From Pseudomonas sp. AFG_SD02_1510_Pfu_092 (lineage in GTDB: Bacteria; Pseudomonadota; Gammaproteobacteria; Pseudomonadales; Pseudomonadaceae): 64,000 nt of DNA. The notes under the pieces are model-generated. The model saw only the letters and a program-made list of their open reading frames with translations. It had not been told where the DNA came from and made no database searches. This document shows positions 18,271 to 27,210 of the stretch, piece by piece. The stretch lies in NCBI RefSeq assembly GCF_003331055.1, contig NZ_PUQD01000009.1, positions 55,995-119,994 of the forward strand. The letters run 5' to 3'. Numbering within the stretch: position 1 is the first letter of the stretch; every line of letters starts with the position of its first letter. A program made the position numbers and the translations under genes.

Positions 18271-18513
18271 ATGAGCATTGAACGCAGCATTCCTGAGCTT
18301 GAGGCCTGGTATGCCCAGTACGACGACATCAGTTACCGGCGCGAGTCGCCGGATGCCTATCACCACGAGCTGATACGCACCGCCGAGGCGTTGCGTGACG
18401 ACGGCGCCATCGACTGGGACGACTGGCTGGCGCTCAAGGCGTTGGCCGATGATGCCCATGTGCACGCCCTGCAGGATGCCGTGCAGGCCCATGTGAGCGA
18501 CCCGGACGCATGA
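18271..18513 (+). CDS. small acidic protein, unrecognised; paralogue of the gene at 40048
   Basis: An 80-residue soluble protein. It overlaps the next gene by the sequence ATGA, so it is probably translated together with exonuclease III. The core YHHELIRTAEAL, then IDWDDWLALKALADDA, aligns with [12 protein letters not shown], then [16 protein letters not shown] in the 83-residue protein encoded at 40048-40299. Two copies in one window indicate a genuine small-protein family; its role is unknown to me. Confidence 0.8.
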   Translation: MSIERSIPELEAWYAQYDDISYRRESPDAYHHELIRTAEALRDDGAIDWDDWLALKALADDAHVHALQDAVQAHVSDPDA

Positions 18514-19307
18514 AGGCGCTGAAGATTGCCACGTTCAACATCAATGGCATTCGCAGCCGCCTGCCAGCGCTGCTGGCCTGGCTGGAGCGGGAGCAACCCG
18601 ATATCGCCTGCCTGCAGGAGCTCAAGGCGCCAGATTCACAATTTCCGCGGCAGGCGCTGGAGGCGGCGGGTTACGGTTGTGTCTACCAGGGGCAGCCGTC
18701 GTGGAATGGCGTGGCCATTCTGGCGCGCGGCAGCGAGCCGCTGGTGGTGCGGCGTGGCTTGCCAGGCATGGAGGACGATGCGCAGAGCCGCTACCTCGAA
18801 GCGGCGGTGCACGGGGTGCTGGTGGCGTGCCTCTATCTGCCCAACGGCAACCCGCAACCCGGGCCGAAATTCGACTACAAGCTGCGCTGGTTCGAGTGCC
18901 TGCTCAAGCACGCGCAGGGGCTGCATGACAGTGGTCATCCCACGGTGCTGCTGGGCGATTTCAATGTCGTGCCGACGGACATGGACATTTACAATCCGCG
19001 CTCATGGTTGAAGGATGCATTGCTGCAACCGGAGTCGCGGGCCTGTTTCCAGCGCTTGCTGGCGCAGGGTTGGGTCGATGCCATTCGCCAGGTGTATCCG
19101 GACGAGCGTATCTATACCTTCTGGGATTACTTTCGCAACCACTGGGCGCGCAACGCCGGGCTGCGCATCGACCATCTGCTGCTCAACCCGGAACTGGCGC
19201 CTTACCTGAAGAAGGCAGGTGTCGATGCCTGGGTGCGTAACGAAGCCAAGGCCAGCGATCATGCGCCCGTCTGGATCGAGGTCGGCGGGCGGCGTAGGAG
19301 CCGGTAA
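18510..19307 (+). CDS. xthA: exodeoxyribonuclease III (Xth family)
   Basis: A 265-residue DNA repair nuclease that cuts at abasic sites and trims 3' blocking ends. The fold's motifs are all visible: ATFNINGIRSRL at the N-terminus, the metal-binding Glu in CLQELKAPD, LLGDFNVVPTDMDIYNP in the middle, GLRIDHLLLNPEL, and the terminal catalytic KASDHAPVWIEV. Length is that of the family. Pseudomonas genomes usually hold more than one member, so this may not be the main housekeeping copy. It shares ATGA with the upstream small gene. Confidence 0.92.
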   Translation: MKALKIATFNINGIRSRLPALLAWLEREQPDIACLQELKAPDSQFPRQALEAAGYGCVYQGQPSWNGVAILARGSEPLVVRRGLPGMEDDAQSRYLEAAVHGVLVACLYLPNGNPQPGPKFDYKLRWFECLLKHAQGLHDSGHPTVLLGDFNVVPTDMDIYNPRSWLKDALLQPESRACFQRLLAQGWVDAIRQVYPDERIYTFWDYFRNHWARNAGLRIDHLLLNPELAPYLKKAGVDAWVRNEAKASDHAPVWIEVGGRRRSR

Positions 19308-19339
19308 GGTCCATGCAGACCCGCCTTGCCTGTCCTTCA

Positions 19340-20150
19340 TGTGGGAGCGGGCGACGCGGAGGATGGCACCGGCTGCGCCGGTGTTCGCGGCTAAAGCCGC
19401 TCCCACAGGTACCGCGTGAGCCATAGGCCTGCATGATTCCATGTGGGAGCGGGTTCACCCGCGAAGCAGGCAACGCGGAGGATGGCACCGGCTGCGCCGG
19501 TGTTCGCGGCCACGGCCGCTCCCACAGGTACTGCGTAAACCCGCGGCATACGCAGCCCCCTGTGGGAGCGGGTTCATCCGCGAAGCAGGCGACGCGTTGG
19601 ATGGCACCGGCTGCGCCGGTGTTCGCGGCTAAAGCCGCTCCCACAGGTACCGCGTGAGCCATAGGCCTGCACGATTCCATGTGGGAGCGGGCAAGCCCGC
19701 GAAGCAGGCGACGCGGAGGATGGCACCGGCTGCGCCGTTGTTCGCGGCCACGGCCGCTCCCACAGGGACTGCGTAAACCCGCGGCATACGCAGCCCCCTG
19801 TGGGAGCGGGTTCACCCGCGAAGCAGGCGACGCGGTGGGTGGCACCGGCTGCGCCGGTGTTCGCGGCCACGGCCGCTTCCACAGGTACCGCGTGAGCCCA
19901 AGGCCTGCACGATTCCATGTGGGAGCGGGCAAGCCCGCGAAGCAGGCAACGCGGAGGATGGCACCGGCTGCGCCGGTGTTCGCGGCTAAAGCCGCTCCCA
20001 CAGGTACCGCGTGAGCCCTAGGCCTGCGCGATTCCATGTGTGCGGGCAAGCCCGCGAAGCAGGCAACGCGGAGGATGGCACCGGCTGCGCCGGTATTTGC
20101 GGCCACGGCCGCTTCCACAGGTACTGCGTGCGCCATAGGCCTGAGGGTCG
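19340..20150. repeat. array of seven REP units, period 119 bases
   Basis: Seven near-identical units begin TGTGGGAGCGGG at about 19340, 19442, 19561, 19680, 19799, 19918 and 20037 (the last with a damaged core). Each holds outer arms GTGGGAGCGG/CCGCTCCCAC and an inner hairpin CACCGGCTGCGCCGGTG. Two linkers separate units: type A (ACCGCGTGAGCC) and type B (ACTGCGTAAACCC), in the order A, B, A, B, A, A, then a hybrid. The regular period apart from the shorter first unit suggests growth by duplication of a two-unit block. It fills most of the roughly 1-kb gap; the long frame antisense to it is an artefact of the repeat. Confidence 0.93.
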
Positions 20151-20329
20151 CGCCAGCTTTAGAAATTGAGCAAGACAGTTGCTCCCACCTCGACAACCCT
20201 GCCCCCAAGATCCAACAAGTGACCGCCCGGCAGATCAATACTTGTTATCATTGACGCATCCCTCACCTGCGCCAGTCTCACGAGAACACGCTGTCTCGCC
20301 AGGGTTTTCATCGAATACGAGTTCAAACA

Positions 20330-23300
20330 ATGAAAAGGACGATCAAACCTTCCTCTGCCTCGCAGCCTGAGCGGGACGGGATTGTGCCGAGTCACCTGAA
20401 CTTTCCGGTAGTCGGCATCGGCGCGTCGGCCGGCGGGCTTGCCGCTTTGAAGATATTCTTCGAGCACATGCCGGCCAATAGCGACATGGCCTTCGTCATT
20501 GTGCTGCACCTCTCGCCAGACCACGAAAGCGTGGCCGACAAGATCCTGCAGTCGGCCACGGCGATGCCGGTGCTGCAGGTGAACGGCACCTCGCGCATCG
20601 AGCCCAATCATGTCTATGTGATATCGCCGGCCTCGCAGCTGACGATGAACGATGGCTACCTGAAAGTGGTGCCCTCGACCCGGCCATTGGGCAAGCATAT
20701 TGCCATCGACCTGTTCTTCCGCGACCTGGCGGATGTGCACAAGGAGTTCAGCTTCTGCCTGGTGCTGTCCGGCACCGGCAGTGACGGCGCGGTGGGCCTG
20801 TCACGGATCAAGGAGCAGGGCGGCATCACCATCGTGCAGAGCCCTGACGATGCCGAGTTCGACGGCATGCCGCATGCCGCGATCGCCACCGGCATGGTCG
20901 ATGCGATTCTGCCGGTGGTCGACATACCGCACAAGTTGCTGGAATTGTGGCGCAACACGCAGACCATCAGGCTGCCGGCGCCCCACGATCTGAAAGTCTC
21001 GGTACAGACCGAGGAGCACGCCCGCGAGGACGCCGAACGGGTGCTGCAGGATATCCTGCGTACCTTGCGCAACCGCACCGGCCACGACTTCAAGCACTAC
21101 AAGCGCGCCACCGTGCTGCGGCGTATCGAACGCCGGCTGCAGGTGACCGCGCAACCGGACCTGCCCAGCTACCTGCGTTACCTTGAAGAAACACCGGATG
21201 AAGCCAAGAAGCTGCTTGGCGACATGCTGATCGGCGTAACCAACTTCTTCCGCGACCGCGAGGCGTTCGAAGCCCTCGAGCGCCATGTGCTGGGCTCGTT
21301 GCTCAGCGCCAATGGCGAGGATGACAAACGCGAGGAAGTACGCATCTGGTCGGCCGGCTGTTCGACCGGTGAGGAAGCCTACAGCCTGGCGATCCTCAGC
21401 GCCGAACACCAGAAGCTCGAGACCAATCCGTTGAAGCTGCAGGTGTTCGCCACCGATATCGATGAACGGGCGATCGCCGTCGGCCGGGCGGGGCTATATT
21501 CCGAAGCCATCGTCACCGATGTGCCGCCGATGCGGCTGCGGCAGTACTTCGTCAAGGAAAACGACCACTTCCGGGTGCGTAAGGAAATTCGCGAAAAAGT
21601 GCTGTTCGCCAAACACAGCCTGCTGTCCGACCCGCCGTTCTCGCAAATCGACCTGGTCGTCTGCCGCAACCTGCTCATCTACCTGGACCGTGACATCCAG
21701 AAAGAGATGCTGCAGATGTTCCACTTCGCCTTGCGCCCGGGTGGTTACCTGTTCATGGGCTCGTCGGAGTCCGCCGACGCCTGCCCCGAGCTGTTCACCC
21801 CGGTCGACAAGCGTAACCGCATTTTCCGCGCCAAGGTCGGCGCCAGTGTCAACCGCCGCGCACCGACCATGCCCCGGGGCGGCTTCACCCTGTCCAGCCT
21901 GGCGCTGCCGGCACCGCTGGTACAGGTGCCGCGCAAGTTTTCCTACGCCGATATCCATAACCGGGCCATGGCCCAGCAGATGCCGCCGAGCATGATCGTC
22001 GACGCCAATGGCGACATCCTGCACATGAACGAAGGGGCAGGGCGTTTCCTGCGTTATGTGACCGGCGAAGTCGGGCGCAACGTGATGGTGCTGGTCATGC
22101 CGGAGCTCCGGCTGGAGTTGCGCACCACGCTGTTCCAGGCACAGCAGAGCGGCAAGGCCACGCTGTCGCGCAAGGTGCGCATCAGCGAGGCCGCCGGCGA
22201 CTTCTGGCTCGACATCGCCGCCCGCCCGTACAAGGACGATGTGACCGAGCAGGAAGTCTGCACCATCGTCTTCAACATGGCCCCGGTCAGCGTCGGTGAG
22301 CAACTGCTGGAGTTCGACCAGCAGACCGAGAACAAGGTGATGGCCAGCCTCGAAAGCGAGCTGCAGCGCACCAAGCTGCACCTGCAGGAGACCATCGAGC
22401 AATCGGAGGTTTCCAGCGAGGAGCTCAAGGCCTCCAACGAAGAGATGCAGGCGATCAACGAAGAGCTGCGCTCCGCCACCGAAGAGCTGGAAACCAGCAA
22501 GGAAGAGCTGCAGTCGATCAACGAAGAGCTGTTGACGGTCAACTACGAGCTCAAGAGCAAGGTCGAGGAAACCGACAAGATCAACGATTACCTGGCCAAC
22601 CTGATCGCGTCCACCGATATCGCCACGGTGTTCGTCGACCGCAACATGCACATCCGCTGGTTCACGCCACGGGCCAAGGACATTTTCAGCATGTTGCCGG
22701 TGGACACCGGGCGTTCGTTGCTCGACATCACCCACCGGCTCGATTACCCGCAGCTGGCCGATGACGCCACCGCGGTGTACGAGTCGCTGACCATGATGGA
22801 GCGCGAGGTCAGCAGCAGCGACCATCGCTGGTACATCGCCCGGCTGTTGCCGTATCGCTCCAGCGAGGACCATATCGACGGCACGGTGCTGACCTTCATC
22901 GACATCACCAAGCGCCGCGAAGCGGAAGAGGACCTGCGCCTGGGCCAGGAGCGCATGCGCCTGGTCGCCGAAAGCACACAGGACTTCGCCATCATCATCC
23001 TCGATGGAAACGGGCTGATCAGCGACTGGAATCGCGGCGCGGAATTCATTTTCGGCTACAACACCGACGAGATCATCGGCCGCCACTTCAGCGTGCTGTT
23101 CACCGAAGAGGACAACGCCGCCGGCGTGCCTGAAACGGAACTGCGCAAGGCCCAGGAGCATGGCCGCGCGGAGGATGAGCGCTGGCACGTGCGCAAGGAC
23201 GCCAGCCGCTTCTATTGCAGTGGCGAAACCGCGCGCTTGCGTGGCGAAACCGCAGGCTTCGTCAAGATCGCCCGCGACCTGACGGGTCACAAGCGCTTGC

Positions 23301-24463
23301 AGGACGAGCAAAGCAAACAGCTGGCCGAGACCCAGACCAACAGCATGCTCAAGGATGAGTTCTTTGCGGTGATGTCGCATGAGCTGAAGCACCCGCTCAA
23401 CCTGATCCAGCTCAATGCCGAAATTCTTCGCCGGCTACCGGCGGTACGCAACACGGTCAACGCGAGCAAGGCGCTGGCGACCATCAACGATGCCGTGACC
23501 AGCCAGGCGCGCATCATCGATGACCTGCTGGATACGGCCCGGCTGCGTACCGGCAAGCTCAAGCTCAAGCGCCAGCTGCTGGACCTGGCCGGCCTGGTGA
23601 CGTCGATTCACGCGATTGCCGCAGAAGAGTACCCGTCGGCCCGCATCATCCTCGAACTGCCACAGCCGGGCGCGTCGCTGCTGGTCAATGGTGACCCGAC
23701 GCGGATCGAACAGGTGGTGTGGAACCTGCTCAACAATGCGCTGAAGTTCAGCGGCGAGAATGCCCGGGTGCGGGTGGTGCTGAGCCGCACGCAGACCTGC
23801 GCGCGCCTGGATGTGATCGACAATGGCCCGGGCTTGTCGGCTGCCGACCTGGCCAGCATCTTCGAACTGTTCAAACAGGTGAAGCATGGCAATCACCGCC
23901 GCGATGGCCTGGGTATCGGCCTGTCGTTGGTCAGGCAGCTGGTCGAAGCACATGGTGGCTCGGTGGTCGCCCGTTCAGCCGGGTTGGGGCACGGCTCGAC
24001 CTTCTGTGTCGAGCTGCCGTTGTCCAGCCAGGATGTGACCGAGCTGGCGGCGGCAGAGGTACAGGAGGCCGGTGACGGCCGGCTGAAGGGGCTGAAGGTG
24101 CTGCTGGTGGACGATTCGCCGGAAGTCGTCGAGGTGATGCGCATGCTGCTGGAAATGGAACAGGCGCTGGTCAGCAGTTACCTCGACCCGGTCCAGGCAC
24201 TGCGTGAAGTGGCCGAGCAACGTTTCGATGTGATCCTGACGGATATCGGCATGCCGGAAATGGATGGCCATGAGTTCGTCAGCGCATTGCGTGAGAAGCA
24301 GCAGCACCGCACCACGCCGACCATTGCCCTGAGCGGTTATGGCTCGAGCCAGGCCAAGCGGGCGGACGAGGCTGCACTGTTCGACCGGCGCCTCACCAAG
24401 CCAGTGCAATACGATGACCTGGTCGGGGCCATCGAGGCGGTCTGCCGCAAGGGGCGGGCTTGA
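20330..24463 (+). CDS. CheB-CheR-PAS hybrid histidine kinase with receiver
   Basis: A 1377-residue signalling protein. Domains in order: CheB methylesterase (residues 20-205; catalytic Ser in VGIGASAGGLAA, His in VLHLSPDH, Asp in SGTGSDGAVG); CheR methyltransferase (about 240-505; IWSAGCSTGEEAYSLAIL and VVCRNLLIYL); a PAS-like region (about 545-650); a coiled coil rich in EEL repeats (about 685-760); two PAS domains (to about 990); HisKA with the His in VMSHELKHPLN (about 1016); HATPase (NLLNNALKFS, DNGPGLS, GLGIGLSLV); and a receiver with Asp about 1304 in ILTDIGMPEMDG. No membrane segments. Such fusions occur outside chemotaxis operons and may regulate themselves by methylation, but targets are unknown. 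No che genes are nearby. Confidence 0.92.
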   Translation: MKRTIKPSSASQPERDGIVPSHLNFPVVGIGASAGGLAALKIFFEHMPANSDMAFVIVLHLSPDHESVADKILQSATAMPVLQVNGTSRIEPNHVYVISPASQLTMNDGYLKVVPSTRPLGKHIAIDLFFRDLADVHKEFSFCLVLSGTGSDGAVGLSRIKEQGGITIVQSPDDAEFDGMPHAAIATGMVDAILPVVDIPHKLLELWRNTQTIRLPAPHDLKVSVQTEEHAREDAERVLQDILRTLRNRTGHDFKHYKRATVLRRIERRLQVTAQPDLPSYLRYLEETPDEAKKLLGDMLIGVTNFFRDREAFEALERHVLGSLLSANGEDDKREEVRIWSAGCSTGEEAYSLAILSAEHQKLETNPLKLQVFATDIDERAIAVGRAGLYSEAIVTDVPPMRLRQYFVKENDHFRVRKEIREKVLFAKHSLLSDPPFSQIDLVVCRNLLIYLDRDIQKEMLQMFHFALRPGGYLFMGSSESADACPELFTPVDKRNRIFRAKVGASVNRRAPTMPRGGFTLSSLALPAPLVQVPRKFSYADIHNRAMAQQMPPSMIVDANGDILHMNEGAGRFLRYVTGEVGRNVMVLVMPELRLELRTTLFQAQQSGKATLSRKVRISEAAGDFWLDIAARPYKDDVTEQEVCTIVFNMAPVSVGEQLLEFDQQTENKVMASLESELQRTKLHLQETIEQSEVSSEELKASNEEMQAINEELRSATEELETSKEELQSINEELLTVNYELKSKVEETDKINDYLANLIASTDIATVFVDRNMHIRWFTPRAKDIFSMLPVDTGRSLLDITHRLDYPQLADDATAVYESLTMMEREVSSSDHRWYIARLLPYRSSEDHIDGTVLTFIDITKRREAEEDLRLGQERMRLVAESTQDFAIIILDGNGLISDWNRGAEFIFGYNTDEIIGRHFSVLFTEEDNAAGVPETELRKAQEHGRAEDERWHVRKDASRFYCSGETARLRGETAGFVKIARDLTGHKRLQDEQSKQLAETQTNSMLKDEFFAVMSHELKHPLNLIQLNAEILRRLPAVRNTVNASKALATINDAVTSQARIIDDLLDTARLRTGKLKLKRQLLDLAGLVTSIHAIAAEEYPSARIILELPQPGASLLVNGDPTRIEQVVWNLLNNALKFSGENARVRVVLSRTQTCARLDVIDNGPGLSAADLASIFELFKQVKHGNHRRDGLGIGLSLVRQLVEAHGGSVVARSAGLGHGSTFCVELPLSSQDVTELAAAEVQEAGDGRLKGLKVLLVDDSPEVVEVMRMLLEMEQALVSSYLDPVQALREVAEQRFDVILTDIGMPEMDGHEFVSALREKQQHRTTPTIALSGYGSSQAKRADEAALFDRRLTKPVQYDDLVGAIEAVCRKGRA

Positions 24464-24470
24464 GCCAGCA

Positions 24471-24495
24471 GGGGCCTTGTGCAACGCAAGGCCCC
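24471..24495 (+). terminator. terminator hairpin after the CheB-CheR kinase
   Basis: GGGGCCTTG at 24471-24479 pairs with CAAGGCCCC at 24487-24495 across seven bases, eight bases after the stop codon. Confidence 0.65.
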
Positions 24496-24688
24496 TTGCA
24501 AGCAATTGGCGCCTCGGAAGATCAGCCTGTTGCCATCAGTGCTACAGGGTTTGGCCGGGCGAATATCTTGTGCCCAATTGCTTAAGGCATTTCGTCAGCG
24601 TTAGCGAAATCACTTTCACCCTGAAGCGTTTGCCTTCGGTCATTAGTTAACACAGACCAACCTGTGTTAACCACATGAGGTGAAAATC

Positions 24689-25108
24689 ATGGCTAACAAC
24701 GACGACAAACGCAGCAACCAGGGCGGCAGCGCGAACACCAACCCAGGCAACTTCGCCAACGACCGCGAGAAGGCCTCCGAAGCCGGTCAAAAGGGCGGAC
24801 AGATGTCGGGGGGCAACTTCAAGAACGACCCTGAGCGCGCCTCCGAAGCCGGCCACAAAGGCGGGCAGATGTCGGGGGGCAATTTCAAGAACGATCCTGA
24901 ACGCGCTTCCGAGGCTGGCCACAAAGGTGGCCAGATGTCCGGTGGCAATTTCAAGAACGATCCTGAACGTGCCTCCGAGGCTGGCCAGAAAGGCGGGCAA
25001 GCCTCCGGCGGCAATTTTGCCAACGACCGCGAGAAAGCCTCGGAAGCCGGCCGCAAAGGTGGGCAACAGAGCCATGGCGGCGGGCGCAACAGCGATGACA
25101 ACCGCTAG
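24689..25108 (+). CDS. KGG-repeat stress protein (YciG/con-10 type)
   Basis: A 139-residue, very hydrophilic protein made of about five tandem copies of a 22-residue unit of the form GGNFKNDPERASEAGHKGG. The ATG at 24689 follows GAGG. Such KGG repeats occur in general-stress proteins of enterobacteria and fungi and are predicted to be disordered; they accumulate in stationary phase. The DNA shows the matching 66-base tandem repeat, with the middle copies almost identical, so copy number probably varies among strains. It stands just before Mn catalase and near a YciF-like gene, the same partners as in other stress clusters (yciGFE). Confidence 0.92.
   Translation: MANNDDKRSNQGGSANTNPGNFANDREKASEAGQKGGQMSGGNFKNDPERASEAGHKGGQMSGGNFKNDPERASEAGHKGGQMSGGNFKNDPERASEAGQKGGQASGGNFANDREKASEAGRKGGQQSHGGGRNSDDNR
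24757..25070 (+). repeat. 66-base tandem coding repeat
   Basis: Five copies in phase with the KGG protein. Copies two to four share long stretches such as GGGGGCAACTTCAAGAACGA and TCCGAAGCCGGCCAC with only a few third-position changes. Confidence 0.85.
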
Positions 25109-25179
25109 CACCTGTTGAAAGTCCGTTGAACCTGCCGAGGCGGCCACGGCCGCCTCGGTACGCTAAAGAGGATTTGCCA

Positions 25180-26058
25180 ATGTTCATGCACAACAAGCGA
25201 TTGCAATATACCGTTCGCGTCGCCGAGCCCAACCCAGGGCTGGCGAACCTGCTGCTGGAACAGTTCGGTGGCCCCCAGGGCGAGTTGGCGGCGGCCATGC
25301 GCTACTTCACCCAGGCAGTGACCGAGGATGACCCAGGGCGCAAGGACATGCTGTTCGACATCGCCACCGAAGAGCTGAGCCACCTGGAAATCATCGGTTC
25401 GATCGTGGTCATGCTCAACAAGGGGGCCAAGGGGCGCCTGGCAGAAGGGGTCGAGGCGGAAGGTGAGCTGTATCGCTCACTGACCGGTGCCGGCAACGAT
25501 TCGCACATCACCAGCTTGCTGTATGGCGGTGGTGCCGCGTTGGTGAACTCGGGTGGCATCCCCTGGACGGCTGCCTACATCGACACCATCGGCGAGCCGA
25601 CCGCCGACCTGCGTTCCAACATCGCCGCCGAGGCCAGGGCCAAGATCGTTTACGAACGCCTGATCAACGTCACCGACGACCCGGGAATCAAGGATGCCCT
25701 GGGCTTCCTGATGAGCCGTGAGATCGCCCACCAGATGTCGTTCGAGAAGGCCCTGCATTCGATTCAGCCGAACTTCCCGCAAGGCAAGCTGCCAGGCGAC
25801 CCGGAGTTCAACCGCACCTACTTCAACCTGTCCCACGGCGGCGAAATGCGCGGGTCGTGGAACGAAGGCCAGGACTGGGTCTATGTCGACCAGCCCGAGC
25901 CTGCGGTGGATGGCGGCGATGGCATGGCGACCGTGCAGCTCGATGAAGCGTCGGCGGCAGCGGCCGAAGCCATGAAGCTCAGAACGATGTCCAACCCCGA
26001 GTTGCAGCCACTGACTGGCGCGGAACTGGGCAAGGTCAACGGCGACGAGCCGGTGTGA
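25180..26058 (+). CDS. manganese catalase
   Basis: A 292-residue non-haem catalase that splits hydrogen peroxide with a two-manganese centre. The metal ligands lie in the expected helices: Glu in PQGELAAAMRYFTQA, Glu and His in ATEELSHLEIIG, then Glu in the central region and His in REIAHQMSFEKAL. The C-terminal part (NLSHGGEMRGSWNEGQDW) is also typical. AAAGAGGA precedes the ATG at 25180. It follows the KGG protein by 71 bases and is probably expressed with it under stationary-phase or stress control, although no promoter could be assigned. Confidence 0.93.
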   Translation: MFMHNKRLQYTVRVAEPNPGLANLLLEQFGGPQGELAAAMRYFTQAVTEDDPGRKDMLFDIATEELSHLEIIGSIVVMLNKGAKGRLAEGVEAEGELYRSLTGAGNDSHITSLLYGGGAALVNSGGIPWTAAYIDTIGEPTADLRSNIAAEARAKIVYERLINVTDDPGIKDALGFLMSREIAHQMSFEKALHSIQPNFPQGKLPGDPEFNRTYFNLSHGGEMRGSWNEGQDWVYVDQPEPAVDGGDGMATVQLDEASAAAAEAMKLRTMSNPELQPLTGAELGKVNGDEPV

Positions 26059-26062
26059 TGAT

Positions 26063-26095
26063 ACCCCGCAACGGATCTTGCGATCCGCTGCGGGT
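26063..26095. terminator. bidirectional terminator between Mn catalase and yciF-like gene
   Basis: ACCCCGCAACGGATC pairs, with one mismatch, with GATCCGCTGCGGGT around a short loop, between two convergent genes. Confidence 0.7.
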
Positions 26096-26113
26096 AACTT
26101 GTTGACGCTTGCC

Positions 26114-26623
26114 TTAACGTTTGGCTTCGGCGTCCGGGTCAGCGGAGCGTGCCAGGAAGGCACGGGTAATCTCCGGCAGGTGCTCCTTCAGCCACTGGGC
26201 CATGGCTTCCTCCTCCTTGAGTATCGACCGGCACGCCTGGGCCGTGGCGCTGTCGCCGGCCGCCTCGGCCGCCTCGATCAGCACCGTGTAGGACGCGATC
26301 TCCATGTTCTCGAACACATAGCCGGACATCGCGCCCTTGACCACTTCATCGCTCATGACCATGCCGCCGACGGCCTGGCCGAACGCCATGAGCTTGCCGG
26401 CCAGGTCCTTGAGCGTGGAAGTGCTGCCACCCAGGCGCTCGATGCACTCCAGCAGTACCCGTTGCTGGCCTTGGGTTTCTTCGATGTGCTGGACGATGCG
26501 GGCCTTGAGCTGCGGATAGTGCTCCAGCCGTTCGGCCTGGCCCTTGAGCATGCTCTCGGCTTGCTGCTCCATGGCATGGGCGTCGCGCAGCCAGTCCAGC
26601 AGGTTGTCTTGTACCGTTGCCAT
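26114..26623 (-). CDS. ferritin-like YciE/YciF (DUF892-type) protein
   Basis: A 169-residue all-helical protein. The start MATVQDNLLDWLRDAHAMEQ at 26623 has AGAGG upstream; the frame to 26713 is not needed. The pattern of acidic residues in two helix pairs (DAHAMEQQAESMLKGQ, RIVQHIEETQGQQRVLLECI, ENMEIASYTVLIEAAE, ILKEEEAMAQWLKEHL) fits the ferritin-like di-metal family induced by osmotic and oxidative stress. It converges with the Mn catalase gene. Confidence 0.88.
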   Translation of the reverse strand: MATVQDNLLDWLRDAHAMEQQAESMLKGQAERLEHYPQLKARIVQHIEETQGQQRVLLECIERLGGSTSTLKDLAGKLMAFGQAVGGMVMSDEVVKGAMSGYVFENMEIASYTVLIEAAEAAGDSATAQACRSILKEEEAMAQWLKEHLPEITRAFLARSADPDAEAKR

Positions 26624-26759
26624 TGCAAGTACCTCTTCCATTGCAGTGATAGGTACTGTTGTGAGGCCGCCGGGGCTGGAACGGTCGAACCACTCGACGG
26701 ATGGCAGCGGCAATGCCGGTTACAGGACTTCACAAATCTTCTGAATGAACAGCAACCCT

Positions 26760-26846
26760 TGTGGGAGCGGCTTTAGCCGCGAACACCGGCGCAGCCGGTG
26801 CCATCCACCGCGCTGGATTCTTCGCGGCTAAAGCCGCTCCCACAGG
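26760..26846. repeat. REP palindrome
   Basis: TGTGGGAGCGGCTTTAGCCG and its inverse CGGCTAAAGCCGCTCCCACA surround the inner hairpin ACCGGCGCAGCCGGT. The 335-base gap around it has no gene. Confidence 0.9.
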
Positions 26847-26958
26847 GTACGCAGACGGCACTTGAGCCAGCCGTCATTGGCGTTGAACGGATACATCTGC
26901 CGCCGGATCAACCCCATGCGTCGTCCGTTTTTCAACCAGCCACGCGGGAGCACATTCG

Positions 26959-27177
26959 ATGGCCAAGTACCTGTACCTGATCAGCTACATTCTCGACAAC
27001 CAACCCGGCACCTGTGAATTGCGCAGTGATGAAGAAGACCTCAGCAGGGACGCTGCGCGCGATTATCTGCAAGGCGTGCACCGCAATGAAGCGACCTCGT
27101 TCACCGATGTGCAGGTGCAGCGCCTGGAACATGAGCATCAGCCCGGCACATCGCCGGGCCATTACCAGCAGCCCTGA
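26959..27177 (+). CDS. small hypothetical protein
   Basis: A 72-residue soluble protein beginning MAKYLYLISYILDNQPG, with an ordered hydrophobic N-terminal strand and a hydrophilic, His- and Gln-rich end. CGGGAG lies upstream of the ATG. No family recognised. It converges with the MscS gene. Confidence 0.65.
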   Translation: MAKYLYLISYILDNQPGTCELRSDEEDLSRDAARDYLQGVHRNEATSFTDVQVQRLEHEHQPGTSPGHYQQP

Positions 27178-27210
27178 GCCACCAACGGCGTGAGCGGGCA
27201 GGGCGCCCGT

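Noticed and set aside
19340..20150. Possible CRISPR array
   Set aside because: Units are 119 bases with internal palindromes and the supposed spacers are themselves repeated; no cas genes nearby.
19183..20238. 351-codon minus-strand frame with repeated protein blocks
   Set aside because: The repeats are translated REP units; no ribosome site; the frame overlaps the end of exonuclease III.
21494..23392. 632-codon minus-strand frame opposite the CheB-CheR kinase
   Set aside because: Antisense shadow of a coherent multi-domain protein.
24520..24688. Sigma-54 promoter before the KGG gene
   Set aside because: The GG/GC spacing around TGGCCGGGCGAATATC does not fit the -24/-12 pattern.
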